This document shows positions 47,060 to 57,639 of a DNA stretch of 64,000 nt, piece after piece. Position 1 is the stretch's first letter. Each line of letters starts with the position of its first letter. Origin of the DNA: Euonymus europaeus (taxonomy: Eukaryota > Streptophyta > Magnoliopsida > Celastrales > Celastraceae). The stretch spans positions 15,515,001-15,579,000 of the forward strand of contig OY756972.1 of assembly GCA_963580455.1 (NCBI GenBank), read 5' to 3'. Under the pieces are notes generated by a model. That model made no database searches. It saw nothing but the letters and a program-made list of their open reading frames with translations, and was not told the DNA's origin. The position numbers and the translations under genes were made by a program.

Positions 47060-47745
47060 AGAGGAAGCTTGAAGACTGAAACTATTACACATACCGAGGA
47101 ATGTAGTGCTATCATACAAAAGAAGTTGCCACCAAAGCTAAAATACCTGGGGAGTTTCACTATTCTTTGTTCTATTGGAAATTCTATTTTTGAAAAAGCT
47201 TGGTGTGATTCGGGAGCTAGCATCAATTTGATGCCTGTATCTATATACCAACAACTAAATCTTGGATAGCTAGACCCACAACTATATCCTTGCAACTAAC
47301 TGACCGATCCATAGTGCACCCACGTGGGATCATTGAGAATGTACTTGTCAAGGTGGAGAAGTTGATATTCCCAACATATTTTATTAGGTTGGATATTAAG
47401 GAAGATAAGGAGATCCCCATTATTCTTGGTAGACCATTCTTGTCCATTGGGAAGAATAATATTGATTATGAAAAAGGAGAGCTAACTATGAGAATTCAAG
47501 ATCTGAAAGTCACTTTCCAAGTCTTCAAGCCCATGAAGCTCCCTGAGGAAGATTCTGAATGCTTTCATGTTGATTATGTTAGGGAAAAGTCTCCCAAAAA
47601 TTTGGCAAAGGTGCATTCTATTGCACTTTTGAAAGATGATGATGGTGATGAGAGAATTTTTGGGCATATTTTGTTGTTCTTTATGAGATTAGACATGTGG
47701 ACACTCCTAATGTTGAGGATTCTAGACATCTTGATTATGTGATTT
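47060..47745 (+). pseudogene. Athila-like aspartic protease region
   Basis: The first ORF (47069-47269) has FTILCSIGNSIFEKAWCDSG then ASINLMPVSIYQQL; the D-S-G active site is intact. After a stop at 47267, the second ORF (47290-47742) gives LTDRSIVHPRGIIENVLVKV, IPIILGRPFLSIGKNNID (the flap-distal ILGRPFL block) and GELTMRI. RT, RNase H and integrase do not follow: by about 47.85 kb the sequence switches to a Tat-like relic in the other orientation. Fragment 46550-47060 is a Lys/Glu-rich gag-to-protease linker. Confidence 0.88.
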
Positions 47746-48122
47746 TTATACTTGTTGTTACTTGGAGTGGGAAACTCAAGTAAAAAAATGATAAAGGTTG
47801 AGCCGAAAATGTTAGAGTCAAGGAAGCATGTACTATTCAGGGATCCCTTGTTGAAAATTTTCCAAGAAAGCATTGACTAAGGTGGTCTTGGCATGTTAGA
47901 ACCAAAGTTTGAACGGATACCAAGAAACAACAATTAAACAAAGATAGGGAAGAAGATGGACTTGCAAATATGGAATTCAAATAGGCGAATAATTGGTTGA
48001 CCTGAGAGCATTGACCAAAGCTGAAACAAAATTGAAGGATGCAAACCTGTGTGGGTTGGCTGCTCAAATAGGCCTTGATGGTTTGAAAAGCCTCTTCATG
48101 TTTTGACTCCCACCTAAAGGTA

Positions 48123-48990
48123 TCATCTTTCTTCAATTTCATTAACTCTGAAAATACCTTTGCTTACCTGGCAAAGAAAAACTTGGAGTTGTTGTTTCTT
48201 CTTCTGTGGTTGGGCTTGATAAATAGCCTTGACCTTGTTGCGATAAACCTCCATACCTCTTTGATGGACTAGAAGGCCCATAAATTTGCCAGCCTTGACA
48301 TCGAATGCACATTTAAAAGGATTGAGTTTCAACTGGTACTACGCCATATTTTCAAATGTCGATATGAGATCAGCCAAAATTAGCCATGGCATTCTTAAAG
48401 CCAAATGGGACCATTATCCACTCATCAGTACCTAATGCTCTTGGACATCTAAATGTCGTCTTAGAAACATCTTCCTCTATAATAAAATTTTTGCTGTATC
48501 CAGAATAGTCATCCATCATATATAGTAATTCATGTTGAGACACGCCATCTATAAGCATATCATCAATTGGCATAACGTATACATCTTTAGGTGTAGTAGT
48601 GTTTAAATCCCAAAAATCAACACAAACACATATTTTGCCATTTCTCTTGACCAGTGGTACAATATTAGCTAACCACTCAACGTACCTAGTCGGCCGCATG
48701 AAACCAACCTTGATTAGCTTTTGTATTTCTTCTTTAACACGTAACTCCACCTATAAAGACATCGAGGTGATTGCTTGTACTGTTTATACCAAGGCTTAAC
48801 ATGTAGATGATGCTCCAACACCTTTCTACGCAATCCTGGCATTTTATGATAGTCCAAAGCAAAATAGTCACAAAAATCATGAAGTAAAACTATGAGTTTT
48901 ACCTTGATAGATGGGTCAAGGTATAAATAATGTATGTAACTTTTAATTCCTTTTGCCCCCCCCCCCCCCCCACCAAAATTTCGCAAATCA
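48123..48990 (-). pseudogene. Tat-like reverse transcriptase
   Basis: An upstream block (DYHKMPGL, VLEHHLHVKPWYKQYKQ) precedes RT. Then VKEEIQKLIKVGFMRP, NIVPLVKRNGKICVCVDFWD, LNTTTPKDVYVMPIDDML, SGYSKNFIIEED and MVPFGFKNAMANFG follow. After 48370 the YVDD block is not visible; MKLNPFKCAFDVKAGKFMGL and VHQRGMEVYRNKVKAI resume at 48332. The catalytic region is therefore disrupted. A run of 16 C on plus (48956-48971) lies inside the pre-RT region. Confidence 0.85.
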
Positions 48991-49369
48991 CCCTAGCTCA
49001 AATTTTCCTCCTGAACTTTAGCAATATTACCATCTTTTTCTACTATCATTTCCCTTTCATCGATTGCAATCTTATTTATGACAATTTATATGATAATTTT
49101 ATTTATTGTTGTTGCACTACCTCTTATTCTTGTTTGGACTACATCAAGAGACTTCTTCCATAATTGGTTTTGACCTCCTCAGCCTGAAAGGAATAATGGT
49201 CATTGAACGTAGTAGTTTTTTTTTTGTAGTTCTCTACATATATTCTTTCTTGGCTATAAACTGAATTAGTCCACACTCAGCATGATAATAGTGAGCTTCC
49301 ATTTGATTCAAATTGGTTCTAAATGGATAGTTATCCGCTCAAATAATCTCCACATTATCTCCTTTCGAA

Positions 49370-49680
49370 CAAACCAAAAGCTAGTGCACTGATGACGGGA
49401 TGCACCAATTAGACTGAATTCAATCTCTTCTTAGTAATGCCTGGTATTTGGCCTAGCTATCAATGAAGAAAAAGGAAGTCATGGACAACTTTTATTCGAC
49501 AGTCAGATCCACTGGCACTATTTCGATTGGCTTAGTAACCTCCACTATAAAACCAGTCATAGTCACGTCGGATAGGATTAAATTAGTCATTCTTACCCAA
49601 AATTGTTAGCACTAATCATGGGATAGTGTTAACTGACAAACCATTATCTACCAATAATCTATCAATAGGTCTTCTATTCA
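49370..49680 (-). pseudogene. Tat-like protease and linker
   Basis: On minus, LLVDNGLSVNTIP is the protease active-site block (D-N-G), and AKYQALLRRDWIQSNWCIPS matches the conserved downstream ALLGRDWIHxNWCVPSS block. Stops separate the parts. Confidence 0.65.
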
Positions 49681-50639
49681 CTCATACCTAGACATACAAG
49701 GGCTTAATATGCTAGGATATTTGGATTGAAGGTTTCTCTAAAATGATTAGGTTAGGTGTTTCTTTATCCACGACTTGAATTGTCACTGAGTGGTTAAAAG
49801 GTTGTTCGTCTTTCCCCAGGAGGTCAACATTTGGCATGCTATCTTCTTTTACTTATTTCCTAGCCTACCACACAGTTGGTAAAACTAAAGTAGCGGTAGA
49901 ACAATCATATGATAATTGGATTTGTCCAACCATAAAATCTTTCGTAGGTAATTGATCTTTTCCCAATTGATGGTCACCTTCTTGTTTCTCTTCCTTGCCA
50001 ACCCATGTCCAACCTTTGCATTTAAACATTTTTCATTTTGGCCCATAAAGGCTTTACATATAAGCAACATACTGCCTCTCATTCCTCCTCAATTGAGTTC
50101 CGTCAAAGGTGTTGGGAACTTCTTTTTTCTCATGTCTTGCCATTTGTATATGATAGTATTGGCTGGGGACTTCACGAAATCTGTTCTTGGTTGCTTTTAA
50201 CCATTCTTTATCTTTTCAAACTAATAGTTGTCAAATGCATAAGCCTTTGGTTTCCATATCTGATATTTACTTCAATTTCTGTCCAATCTCTAGATAGTCA
50301 TGCAAATCCACATAAATAGCATGTATGGCTGTTACGATTCGAGGGAATGGATCTTCATCTACCAATTCTGATTCCTTGTTAGAGAATCACATAATTCCTT
50401 AATTTATTTCTCTTGAATCATGTTCTTCAAAGTCCAACAGTTGTTGGTTGTATGAGACCACAAGTCATGATATTTATAGTAGTCATTCCCTTTCATCTCT
50501 TCATGGGATTGCTGGAAATGTCATGAACTTTTCCTACAACAAAAAATCAAATATTTCTTTTGTTTTGGTTATATCAAATGTATAGTTGATCGTACTACCA
50601 ATGGGTTGTTTCTTTGGTGCCTGAGACGACTTATGTTTT

Positions 50640-51911
50640 GATAATGTAGGACAAACCTAAACTTTCTTTCTAATGTAACTTCAGTAGTAGTCATCTCCAT
50701 CTCCTAGTAGTAAGTCCCCATGGAAGATTTCTTTCTCCTTTTTCAACAACTCTTCATATTCAACCACCTTTGCTGTCATTTCATAAAAAACATAAAATTT
50801 TATACGTTGGTATTTATTTCGAGGTTTGATATCCCGCCCTCACTAAGCCATTTTGACAAACTCTGAATCTAGAAGGTAGATACAACATATATTCTCTAGC
50901 TTTTTAAAATGGGCAATATAGGCATCGGTGTTCTCCCTTGGATTTTGTACCAATCTAGATAACTTAGCAATAGAAACCTCTGGTTTGGCTCAAAAAATTG
51001 AGTATGGAATTATTTCTCTGTCTCCCACCATGTATTGATGGAGTTTCTTGGTAAGGTAAAATATCAGGTGAAGGCAGCTCCTGTCAAAGAATTTGGAAAC
51101 AACCTGAGACGAAGGTTGTCGAAATTGTCATAGTTTGCAAGTTCTCCACACTGCATTGTGAAACAACCAATGTGTTTCACAGTAGAGAGTCCTTCTCCTC
51201 CAGTGATGAAAAAAAATTTGGGACTCTAAGTTCTCGTGGATAAGGATTTTCATGATCCATCAGAGCTATATAAGGTTTGTGGTATTCTGACCTGCATCTG
51301 CCATAGGCCTTGACCATAAAGTTCATGCACAACTTGGCTGATCGCGTCCAGATCAATACGTGGTAATTGTGGTGGAATAGTTGTTTGGACCCAACGGCCA
51401 TTGGCATTGCCTCCAAAACCCCCACTTTTGGTACCATTAAAGGAACTATTTATGGTTCCTGTAGTTTCATGTGGTATCTAGGCACCAGGACGATTTATTG
51501 GGTTAGTATTCTTATTTATGTTCAATCTAAAGTTTTGATCATTGGATATTGATCTCATTAGAGGTATGATATAACGAGGAGGTTGCTAAACCCTTTTGTC
51601 TTAATGGTTTCCCCTTTGAGGCTAGTTCCTCCTATTTCTATTCAAATTTTTGTTCCATTTGTTTCACCAAGCTCTCAATGGTTTTGTTAGAATATACCTC
51701 CATACTATTCAAAGTTTTGATAAGGTGTTCGAACATAATTGTAGCTTCATCTAACCTCACTGGTCAGTCATTTTGCTCCAGATTTCATTCGTTGTCACCA
51801 TCATTGGTGACATTAACAGCAACAATCATTGGCACATTTTCATTTGAAGGATCATTATCATCGGTCTCATTCATTATATCTTTCCCTGCTTTGCGCTTAC
51901 GTGGTGCCATT
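50640..51911 (-). pseudogene. Tat-like gag
   Basis: The start codon at 51911 opens MAPRKRKAGKDIMNETDDND, then stops follow at 51790 and beyond. Further on come LDEATIMFEHLIKTLNSMEV and a VKQMEQKFE coil, then an ORF (51437-51177) with LDAISQ-like sequence replaced by CMNFMVKAYGRCRSEYHKPY and ENPYPRELRVPNFFSS, the Pro-rich capsid entry seen in these elements (YP.GF..PKF..F). The position just downstream of the PBS fits gag. Confidence 0.65.
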
Positions 51912-51928
51912 GATTTTGTTTCTGAAGA

Positions 51929-51947
51929 GGTCCCAATAAGTGTGCCA
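51929..51947 (-). other. Primer-binding-site-like motif of the Tat-like relic
   Basis: Minus strand TGGCACACTTATTGGGACC resembles the TGGCACGCCCAGTGGGACC type found after LTRs of many dicot Tat-like elements. It lies 18 bases before the gag ATG. Confidence 0.5.
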
Positions 51948-51949
51948 AA

Positions 51950-52820
51950 AAAGGTTGTTGGCCCAAAATGTTAACTTGTTGCAGGTGTGCCAGATATTAT
52001 AGTCTCTCAAACTATCAAACTATGAAATAAAATAAAAATACACCAATTAATATCTAACTTAATCAAACGAAAATACATACTACCTTGGGACCTTGGTAAT
52101 CCTAGATTCTCCAACTCCATTGATGTTGCTTTTGTTGATATTACAATAAACAAAAAGACTTGACACCAACTGGAAATTACACAACAATAGTTAGTATTCA
52201 AACTTGATGGTAATAATTCAAATACAAAGCTGTCTTGACGAACAATATATTGGAATTATAAATGGATAATAAATGTAATTGAAAATGCAAGTTGCAAGAG
52301 CCTTTCCGATTGATTCTTTATATGAGTTTCTTGATTAATTTTTTTCTCCCTTTCCAATGTCCATTTGCTACCTTTAAGCCTTTCCTGTTCAAAACTTCGC
52401 TTTATTGCTCCCCATGACCCACCGTTAATTACGGTTCAACAAGCCATTAAACCCATATTCTTCAAATAATGCTTCATTGTTATTGTCGCAGCAACTATTT
52501 CTTCACAACCTGCCATGTGTCCCATGATGCCTAGTCACTTCAAACTACTTCTCCATTTCTTTCATGCAAACGTCTCTTTTTGGACTAGGGGTTGGAAAAA
52601 TTATCAGATTCTTGTTGAAAAAATGTCACAAGAAAGATATAGAAAATTGAAATAGAAAAGTGCCACAATCACAACACAACAATTTAACATGGAAAACTCC
52701 AAATCCGGAGAAAAATCACGGGTGCTGTCAAAAGACATCCGAGAGAAAAAATTTTACAATTTTACAATCACATGGTCCTAATTTTCCAATTTTACAATCA
52801 CATGCCCAAGTCAAATAATT
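51950..52820 (-). mobile_element. Probable LTR of the Tat-like relic and other TE debris
   Basis: Non-coding sequence right of the PBS, so where the 5' LTR should be. At 52690-52730 'catggaaaactccaaatcc' and 'gagaaaaatcacggg' recall a copia LTR motif (aacgtggaaaacc...aaaaccacggg). Boundaries are not resolved. Confidence 0.35.
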
Positions 52821-52829
52821 CTTCCTCTC

Positions 52830-53475
52830 ATCCAAGGAATCCTATCGATCATAAGCCGCTTCCCTAAGATAATGTAAAATTAGCTTTATTTGTTGATCAT
52901 ATGCTATGACGAGGAAATTTCGTCTTTTGCTTATCTAACATAAACATTTCCCAACTTCATACCCCTCTCCCTCTTTGAAAAGTCTGGGGGATTAGTCCTA
53001 CAAAGCTAGTCTACCGCATATGTCTCACGTCTTGACCTAAGTAATGCCCCACCCTTTGTGCTAGCCCCAAAGTCTTGCCCCTCACTACGGACCTTTGGTG
53101 CTCTAATCGTTTGTGCTTGGGCTTGTGCTTGTGTCTATGTCTATGCCTGCACCATATGAGAAAGATTCATGATGATATCGGCTAGAGTCACTAATGTCAT
53201 TGGCTACCCCACGGTAGTAATCTAGAGAGCCTGAACTATTGGTAACACCTGATTTAGGGTTTTCTCTTGTCCATTCTCAGTATGTGGTTCCTCATGAATC
53301 CACTCCCAAAATCTAGCATCAGTGCCCATATTTGACACTGGTTCCTTTGTATTGGAAGTTTGCCTAATGCTGCATGCCACTCTCTTAGCCTAGCCTCTAT
53401 CGCAGCCCCTCGATTTCCGTCGCTTGCCATCTATGGTCACCGCAGCATGAGAAGATCTAGTTTGCCTATGATATC
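52830..53475 (-). pseudogene. Second chromovirus-type gag relic
   Basis: The nucleotide sequence parallels the gag at 29.2-30.0 kb: 'tcatccaaggaatcc...atcataagc' (52835-52860) matches the WWDSL region, and the Arg/Gly block near 53390-53420 corresponds to RKGRGRG. No long frame is open. Minus orientation. Confidence 0.55.
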
Positions 53476-53544
53476 CATTTGCAATAGATCACAATACTCA
53501 ATAAAAAAATAAATAATAAAGATTTAAAGGGAGAAAAAAAATAC

Positions 53545-53950
53545 CGGATCAGCGAAGGTCATGACTTGACATGAGGAAATTTTCACACGTCATCCTATCC
53601 ATGGAATTCTACAAAAAATCTGATGGCACCTCCTCATATATCGGAGAGTGTCAACTTGGAGAAACATGCAGTAATAGCCATATAAATTCAATCATCTAAT
53701 TCCACATCCTAGCAGAGGCTCCGACCATTTACGACATTCACACTCTAAGTAGAGTCGCAGGCCTCCTATCGACATACAAACCATATAGAAATCAATATCA
53801 TGTATTTTAACACGCATGCTCATTCATAGCATCCAAACATATGGTCCAAATATCTGGTACAGGAGTCACGATCACATAAAGCACCCTATCAAACCATCCA
53901 TTCTCCATAGCATATAGGTATATAATCTTAATTATCATCATACAAAACAT
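53545..53950 (-). mobile_element. Chromovirus LTR relic
   Basis: 'aaaaatctgatggcacctcc' and 'tcatatatcggagagtgtc' (53600-53655) parallel 'ccagcggcatctccccatat' and 'gtcggagagtc' in the LTR at 60.2 kb. It lies just upstream (minus sense) of the gag relic. Confidence 0.5.
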
Positions 53951-54575
53951 GTTCCCGTTGTACTACGTTGGTCAAAGAGAAGTCGACTAAACGTGTTAAG
54001 AACGGAAAAATTTGCATTGTGAAAGTTCTAGATTCAATACCAAACAAATGGATAGTGGTTCCGACAACATCTGAGAAGAAAGGCAGCATGCTTGGTCCAC
54101 ATAGAATATCTAAATCTCAGCAAAGAAGACTGATGCGTCGGGCTAAGGAAAGAAGAGAATCCAGTCAGATGCAACTTGATCTTGATCAAATTCACACTAA
54201 ATGATTGGTTGTAAAAATCCCAAAGGATCATAATGTCATAGAAAAGAGCAGTTCACCAGAAAATGAAGACATTTTGTCAGCATTAGAAAATTCACAGCCA
54301 CACAAGACATGGAAGTCCATCTTGTTTCCCAACAACATATACAGTGGAGAGTTCGACTGTTAAATGGCTTTCACCATGTCGTCAAAGTTTTTAGCAAGGG
54401 TTGGTCAACCCTCAAATCTAGAAGGGGATGTGGTCGACGCAAGCCGACCGATCGAATCATCGATCTGAAATAAGGAAAGCCCTAGTCAAAGAAATTTAAC
54501 TTTCCCTCATTGAAAGAGGAAGAAAATCTTTCGGCTGGCTTGAAATAGTCAAATGATGCTGGTAAAATTTCATTT

Positions 54576-54965
54576 TTGAAACTATTGTTATTAGTGCCCG
54601 AACCCTGTTCAAAGAAACATGTAAATGTTTTATATATCAAATCTTTGTTTAATGGTGTTCAGGTTCCGAGGGTATTGGTTGACAACGATTCGGCTATTAA
54701 TATTAAACCAGAATCCCTACCAAGTACCTTAGCGATTGATCCATTCACTCATATTTGTCCAACTAGTGCAGCAATACACGGTGTTGTTGGACAAGCAGTA
54801 CTAACGAAAGGGGTATTGCCCATCCAACTGATAGTTGGGAAATCCAAACCCAATTCTATATTTTTTGTAGTTCACACTCAAGCTAATTATAATGCCTTTT
54901 ATGTAGAGATTGGTTACATTCAAATCATTGCGTACCTTCAACTTTACACCAAATGTTGCTCATGA
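54576..54965 (+). pseudogene. Tat-like protease, active site altered
   Basis: Reads VLYIKSLFNGVQVPRVLVDN then DSAINIKPESLPSTL; the usual V-D-N-G is V-D-N-D, so the active-site Gly is lost. GVVGQAVLTKGVLPIQLIVG and FFVVHTQANYNAFYVEIGYI follow, where relatives have FxVxDxxxSYNALLGRxWI. Confidence 0.82.
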
Positions 54966-55379
54966 TCTCTTGAGATGACATTGAAGTTATTTATGCAGAT
55001 GATGAATCAGCCATGACAACAATATATATGGCAAAAGTAGTGGGTCCAATCAATTTCACCAAAGGAGGGTGCAAGGAGCATCTCGAAGGTTTGGCAAGAC
55101 TATGGGACATCAATACCTCTAATTTTTATAGATTCTACTCAATTAATGTTGTCGCAACTCCCAAAAGATGAAGAAAAGGCCTCAGGCTCTACCACCATAT
55201 AAGTGCAAGCATCAAGAAGCAACAGAGGTGATGTAGGGAACCTTGAAAAGACAAGCTATTTATGAAGTTGACCAAGTCATTTGTCTGTCTAACGATGTAC
55301 TAATTATTTATATGTGTAATAATGTTTCGATCGATGCAACATAACTAACTAATCCTTTAGATGAAATTAACTTGGGTTC

Positions 55380-56110
55380 TATCGATTATCCAAAAGTTAC
55401 TTTCATTAGTCAATTATGAACCATCAGAGAAAAAGCAAAATTTAAAGAATTCTTAACTGACTATAAAGATTGTTTCACTTGGCCATATGAAGACATGCCT
55501 GGTTTAGACAGGGGATTGATGGAGCTAGATTGTCGATCAAACCCAATGCTAAGTAAGTTAAACAGTCTCTTAGACGGTTGGCTCCAGAAATGTTACCTTC
55601 TGTAAAGGAGGAAGTAGAAAAGTTATTAAAAGCCAAATTCATCAGGCTAACAAGGTATACCCCTTGGTTATTAATTATCATCCCATTCATCAAGAAAATT
55701 GGGAAACTTAGAGTATGCATTGATTACAGAGATTTGAATGTCACGACACCTAAAGATGGTACCCAATGTCGGTAGTAGATTTATTAGTGGATTATGTTGT
55801 GGGACATAAATGTTGCCATTAAGATTAAATAATGTTGGCGCCACTTATCAACGAGCCACGAATGCCATTTTCACAAATTAGTAGGGCATTCTATTTAAGT
55901 GTATATAGAAAAAAAATTTGGTCAAATCAGATGATATCAATTTACACTTCAAACACCTACAAGAAGCATTTGGTATGATGAGAAGACACAAACTAAAGTT
56001 GAATCCAACAAAATGTGCTCTAGGAGTAAGCATAGGGAACTTCTTAGGCTTCTTGGTGTGTAATCAACGAATAGAAATAGAAAAAATAAAGCAAAAGCAA
56101 TAATGTTGTT
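55380..56110 (+). pseudogene. Tat-like reverse transcriptase, YxDD lost
   Basis: Blocks: KDCFTWPYEDMPGL, LPSVKEEVEKLLKAKFIRL, IIPFIKKIGKLRVCIDYRDL and NVTTPKDG. Then a deletion follows, and VYIEKKF appears where YVDD should be, before HFKHLQEAFGMMRRHKLKLN and PTKCALGVSIGNFLGFLV. Both catalytic Asp of the YxDD box are gone. Frameshifts occur near 55760 and 55915. Confidence 0.85.
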
Positions 56111-56229
56111 CGTTCCCCCGACAAACAAGAAAGAGTTGCAAGGATTCTTAGGAAAAGTTTTTTCCAAAGATTCATATCAAATACGACTAGGAAAACTAGA
56201 GCCTTTTCTACCCTACCGAAGTTAAAGAA

Positions 56230-56440
56230 TGACCAAGGGTTTGTATGGTCACATGAACATCAGCAAGCATTCAGATTGATTAAAAAATGCTTAGCATCTC
56301 CTCATATTTTGATACCTCTAGTGCTAGGGAAATCTTTGAAGTTGTATTTAGCAGTATCAGATGCGTCAATTGGGTGTACATTAGCCCAAGATAACGATGA
56401 GGGGTGCGAACATGCCATATTTTAGTTTATTTGAACATGT
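56230..56440 (+). pseudogene. Tat-like RNase H scrap
   Basis: Reads FVWSHEHQQAFRLIKKCLAS and LKLYLAVSDASIGCTLAQD, the start of gypsy RNase H (LYLAVSDxAVSxVLV). Truncated after about 60 residues by stops. Confidence 0.72.
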
Positions 56441-56559
56441 CAAAAGTTTGATACTATTCCTAAAGTTCCAGCTTCCAAACTCCATTCAATCATCAAGCCT
56501 TGGCCATTCTGTGGTTTTGATGGATATAATTGGATAGATACATCATGCATCAAACAAGC

Positions 56560-57475
56560 AACACTCATATATACTGGTGGCCGCAGACTGTTTTACCAAA
56601 TGGATCAAATCCATTCCATTGAAGAACGTGACTCAGAGCGGCGTCATACAATTCATTAAAGAACATCTTATATATCATTTTGGTTTACCCGAGTCGGTCA
56701 CTGTTGACCAAGCTACAGTGTTCAATGGAAGAGAGGTGACTAACTTTGCTGACAAGTTTGGGTTTTCTATAGTCAAATCGTCTCCATATTATGCCCAAGC
56801 CAATGGTCAGGCTAAAGCTACAAAAAGATATTAAAGGATAACATCCAGAAGATGATCATGGAGAATCCAAAAGTGGTAAGAAATCTTCAGGATACCCTTT
56901 GGGCTTATCGAACTACAAAAAGAGGTAGCACCAATGTCTCTCTTTATAGTTTGGTTTATAGACATGATGTTGTGTTGCCAATTGAGGTATGATTCAAGGC
57001 GAATAGAATCCAATATTAGCCTCTCTTATCTCCTGATGAGTATCGAGTGGCTATGCTATCTGAGTTAGACTCAATTAAATATAACCAATTTGATGCTTTG
57101 AATTCAATTAGGGTTCAAAAAGCCAAAGCGGCTCAAGCATATAATAAGAGAGTACGGTCTAAATGCTTCAGCATTGGTGATTTAATATGGAAAATCATCT
57201 TGCCGCTTGGGTCAAAGGATTCTCAATGAGGTAAATGATCCTCAAATGGGAAGGGTCATTTCAAGTCACCAAAGTATATAATGGGAATGCTTATCTGCTA
57301 CAAAGTATCCATGGACAACATCATCAGAGGTCGATACCTAAAACGGTATGTGCCATCAATTTGAGAAACAAACGAGGGTGTTCCAACAGTCGAATATCGA
57401 ATAAATTCAAATCAAGGACGTTGTTCAAATATCAAACGCTGACAAGTCTAGATTACTGGAATTTTTCCTAATAAC
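56560..57475 (+). pseudogene. Tat-like integrase
   Basis: First ORF (56577-56834): AADCFTKWIKSIPLKNVTQS with the first Asp, HFGLPESVTVDQATVF with the second Asp, and YYAQANGQAKATKRY, where the catalytic Glu (usually NGQAEA) is Lys. Later frames give LWAYRTT-like sequence, LDSIKYNQFDALNSIRVQKA, SIGDLIWK and WEGSFQVTKVYNGNAYLL, the C-terminal GPY/F-type region. Not functional. Confidence 0.85.
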
Positions 57476-57639
57476 CAACATATTGGATGAGAATAATTGA
57501 GATATTGTCTAATGATCTTTTGGTAAAGCCATTTGAAACCAAACCTTCATTTTATTTAATATTAAAGATAGTATGATATCATGGTTTCAAGTTTAAAATG
57601 ATAATTTAAAAAGAAAGATCAGTCCCAAACATGCAGCAC

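Larger units (their letters stand above)
47860..51947 (-). mobile_element. Tat-like Ty3/gypsy relic (gag, protease, RT)
   Basis: In minus order: PBS at 51947, gag start at 51911, protease near 49.65 kb, RT at 48.99-48.12 kb, ending at the start of RNase H (RWESKHEEAFQTIKAYLSSQ, about 48.1 kb). Integrase and the 3' LTR are absent. Dense stops. It abuts the Athila-like relic in inverted orientation at about 47.85 kb. Confidence 0.82.
53960..57475 (+). mobile_element. Second Tat-like Ty3/gypsy relic (gag end, protease, RT, RNase H, integrase)
   Basis: Domain order on plus is a basic gag-end segment (53968-54204), protease, RT, RNase H scrap and integrase. LTRs are not identified. It starts abruptly next to the chromovirus LTR relic. 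All enzymes are broken and three carry altered catalytic residues. Confidence 0.82.
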
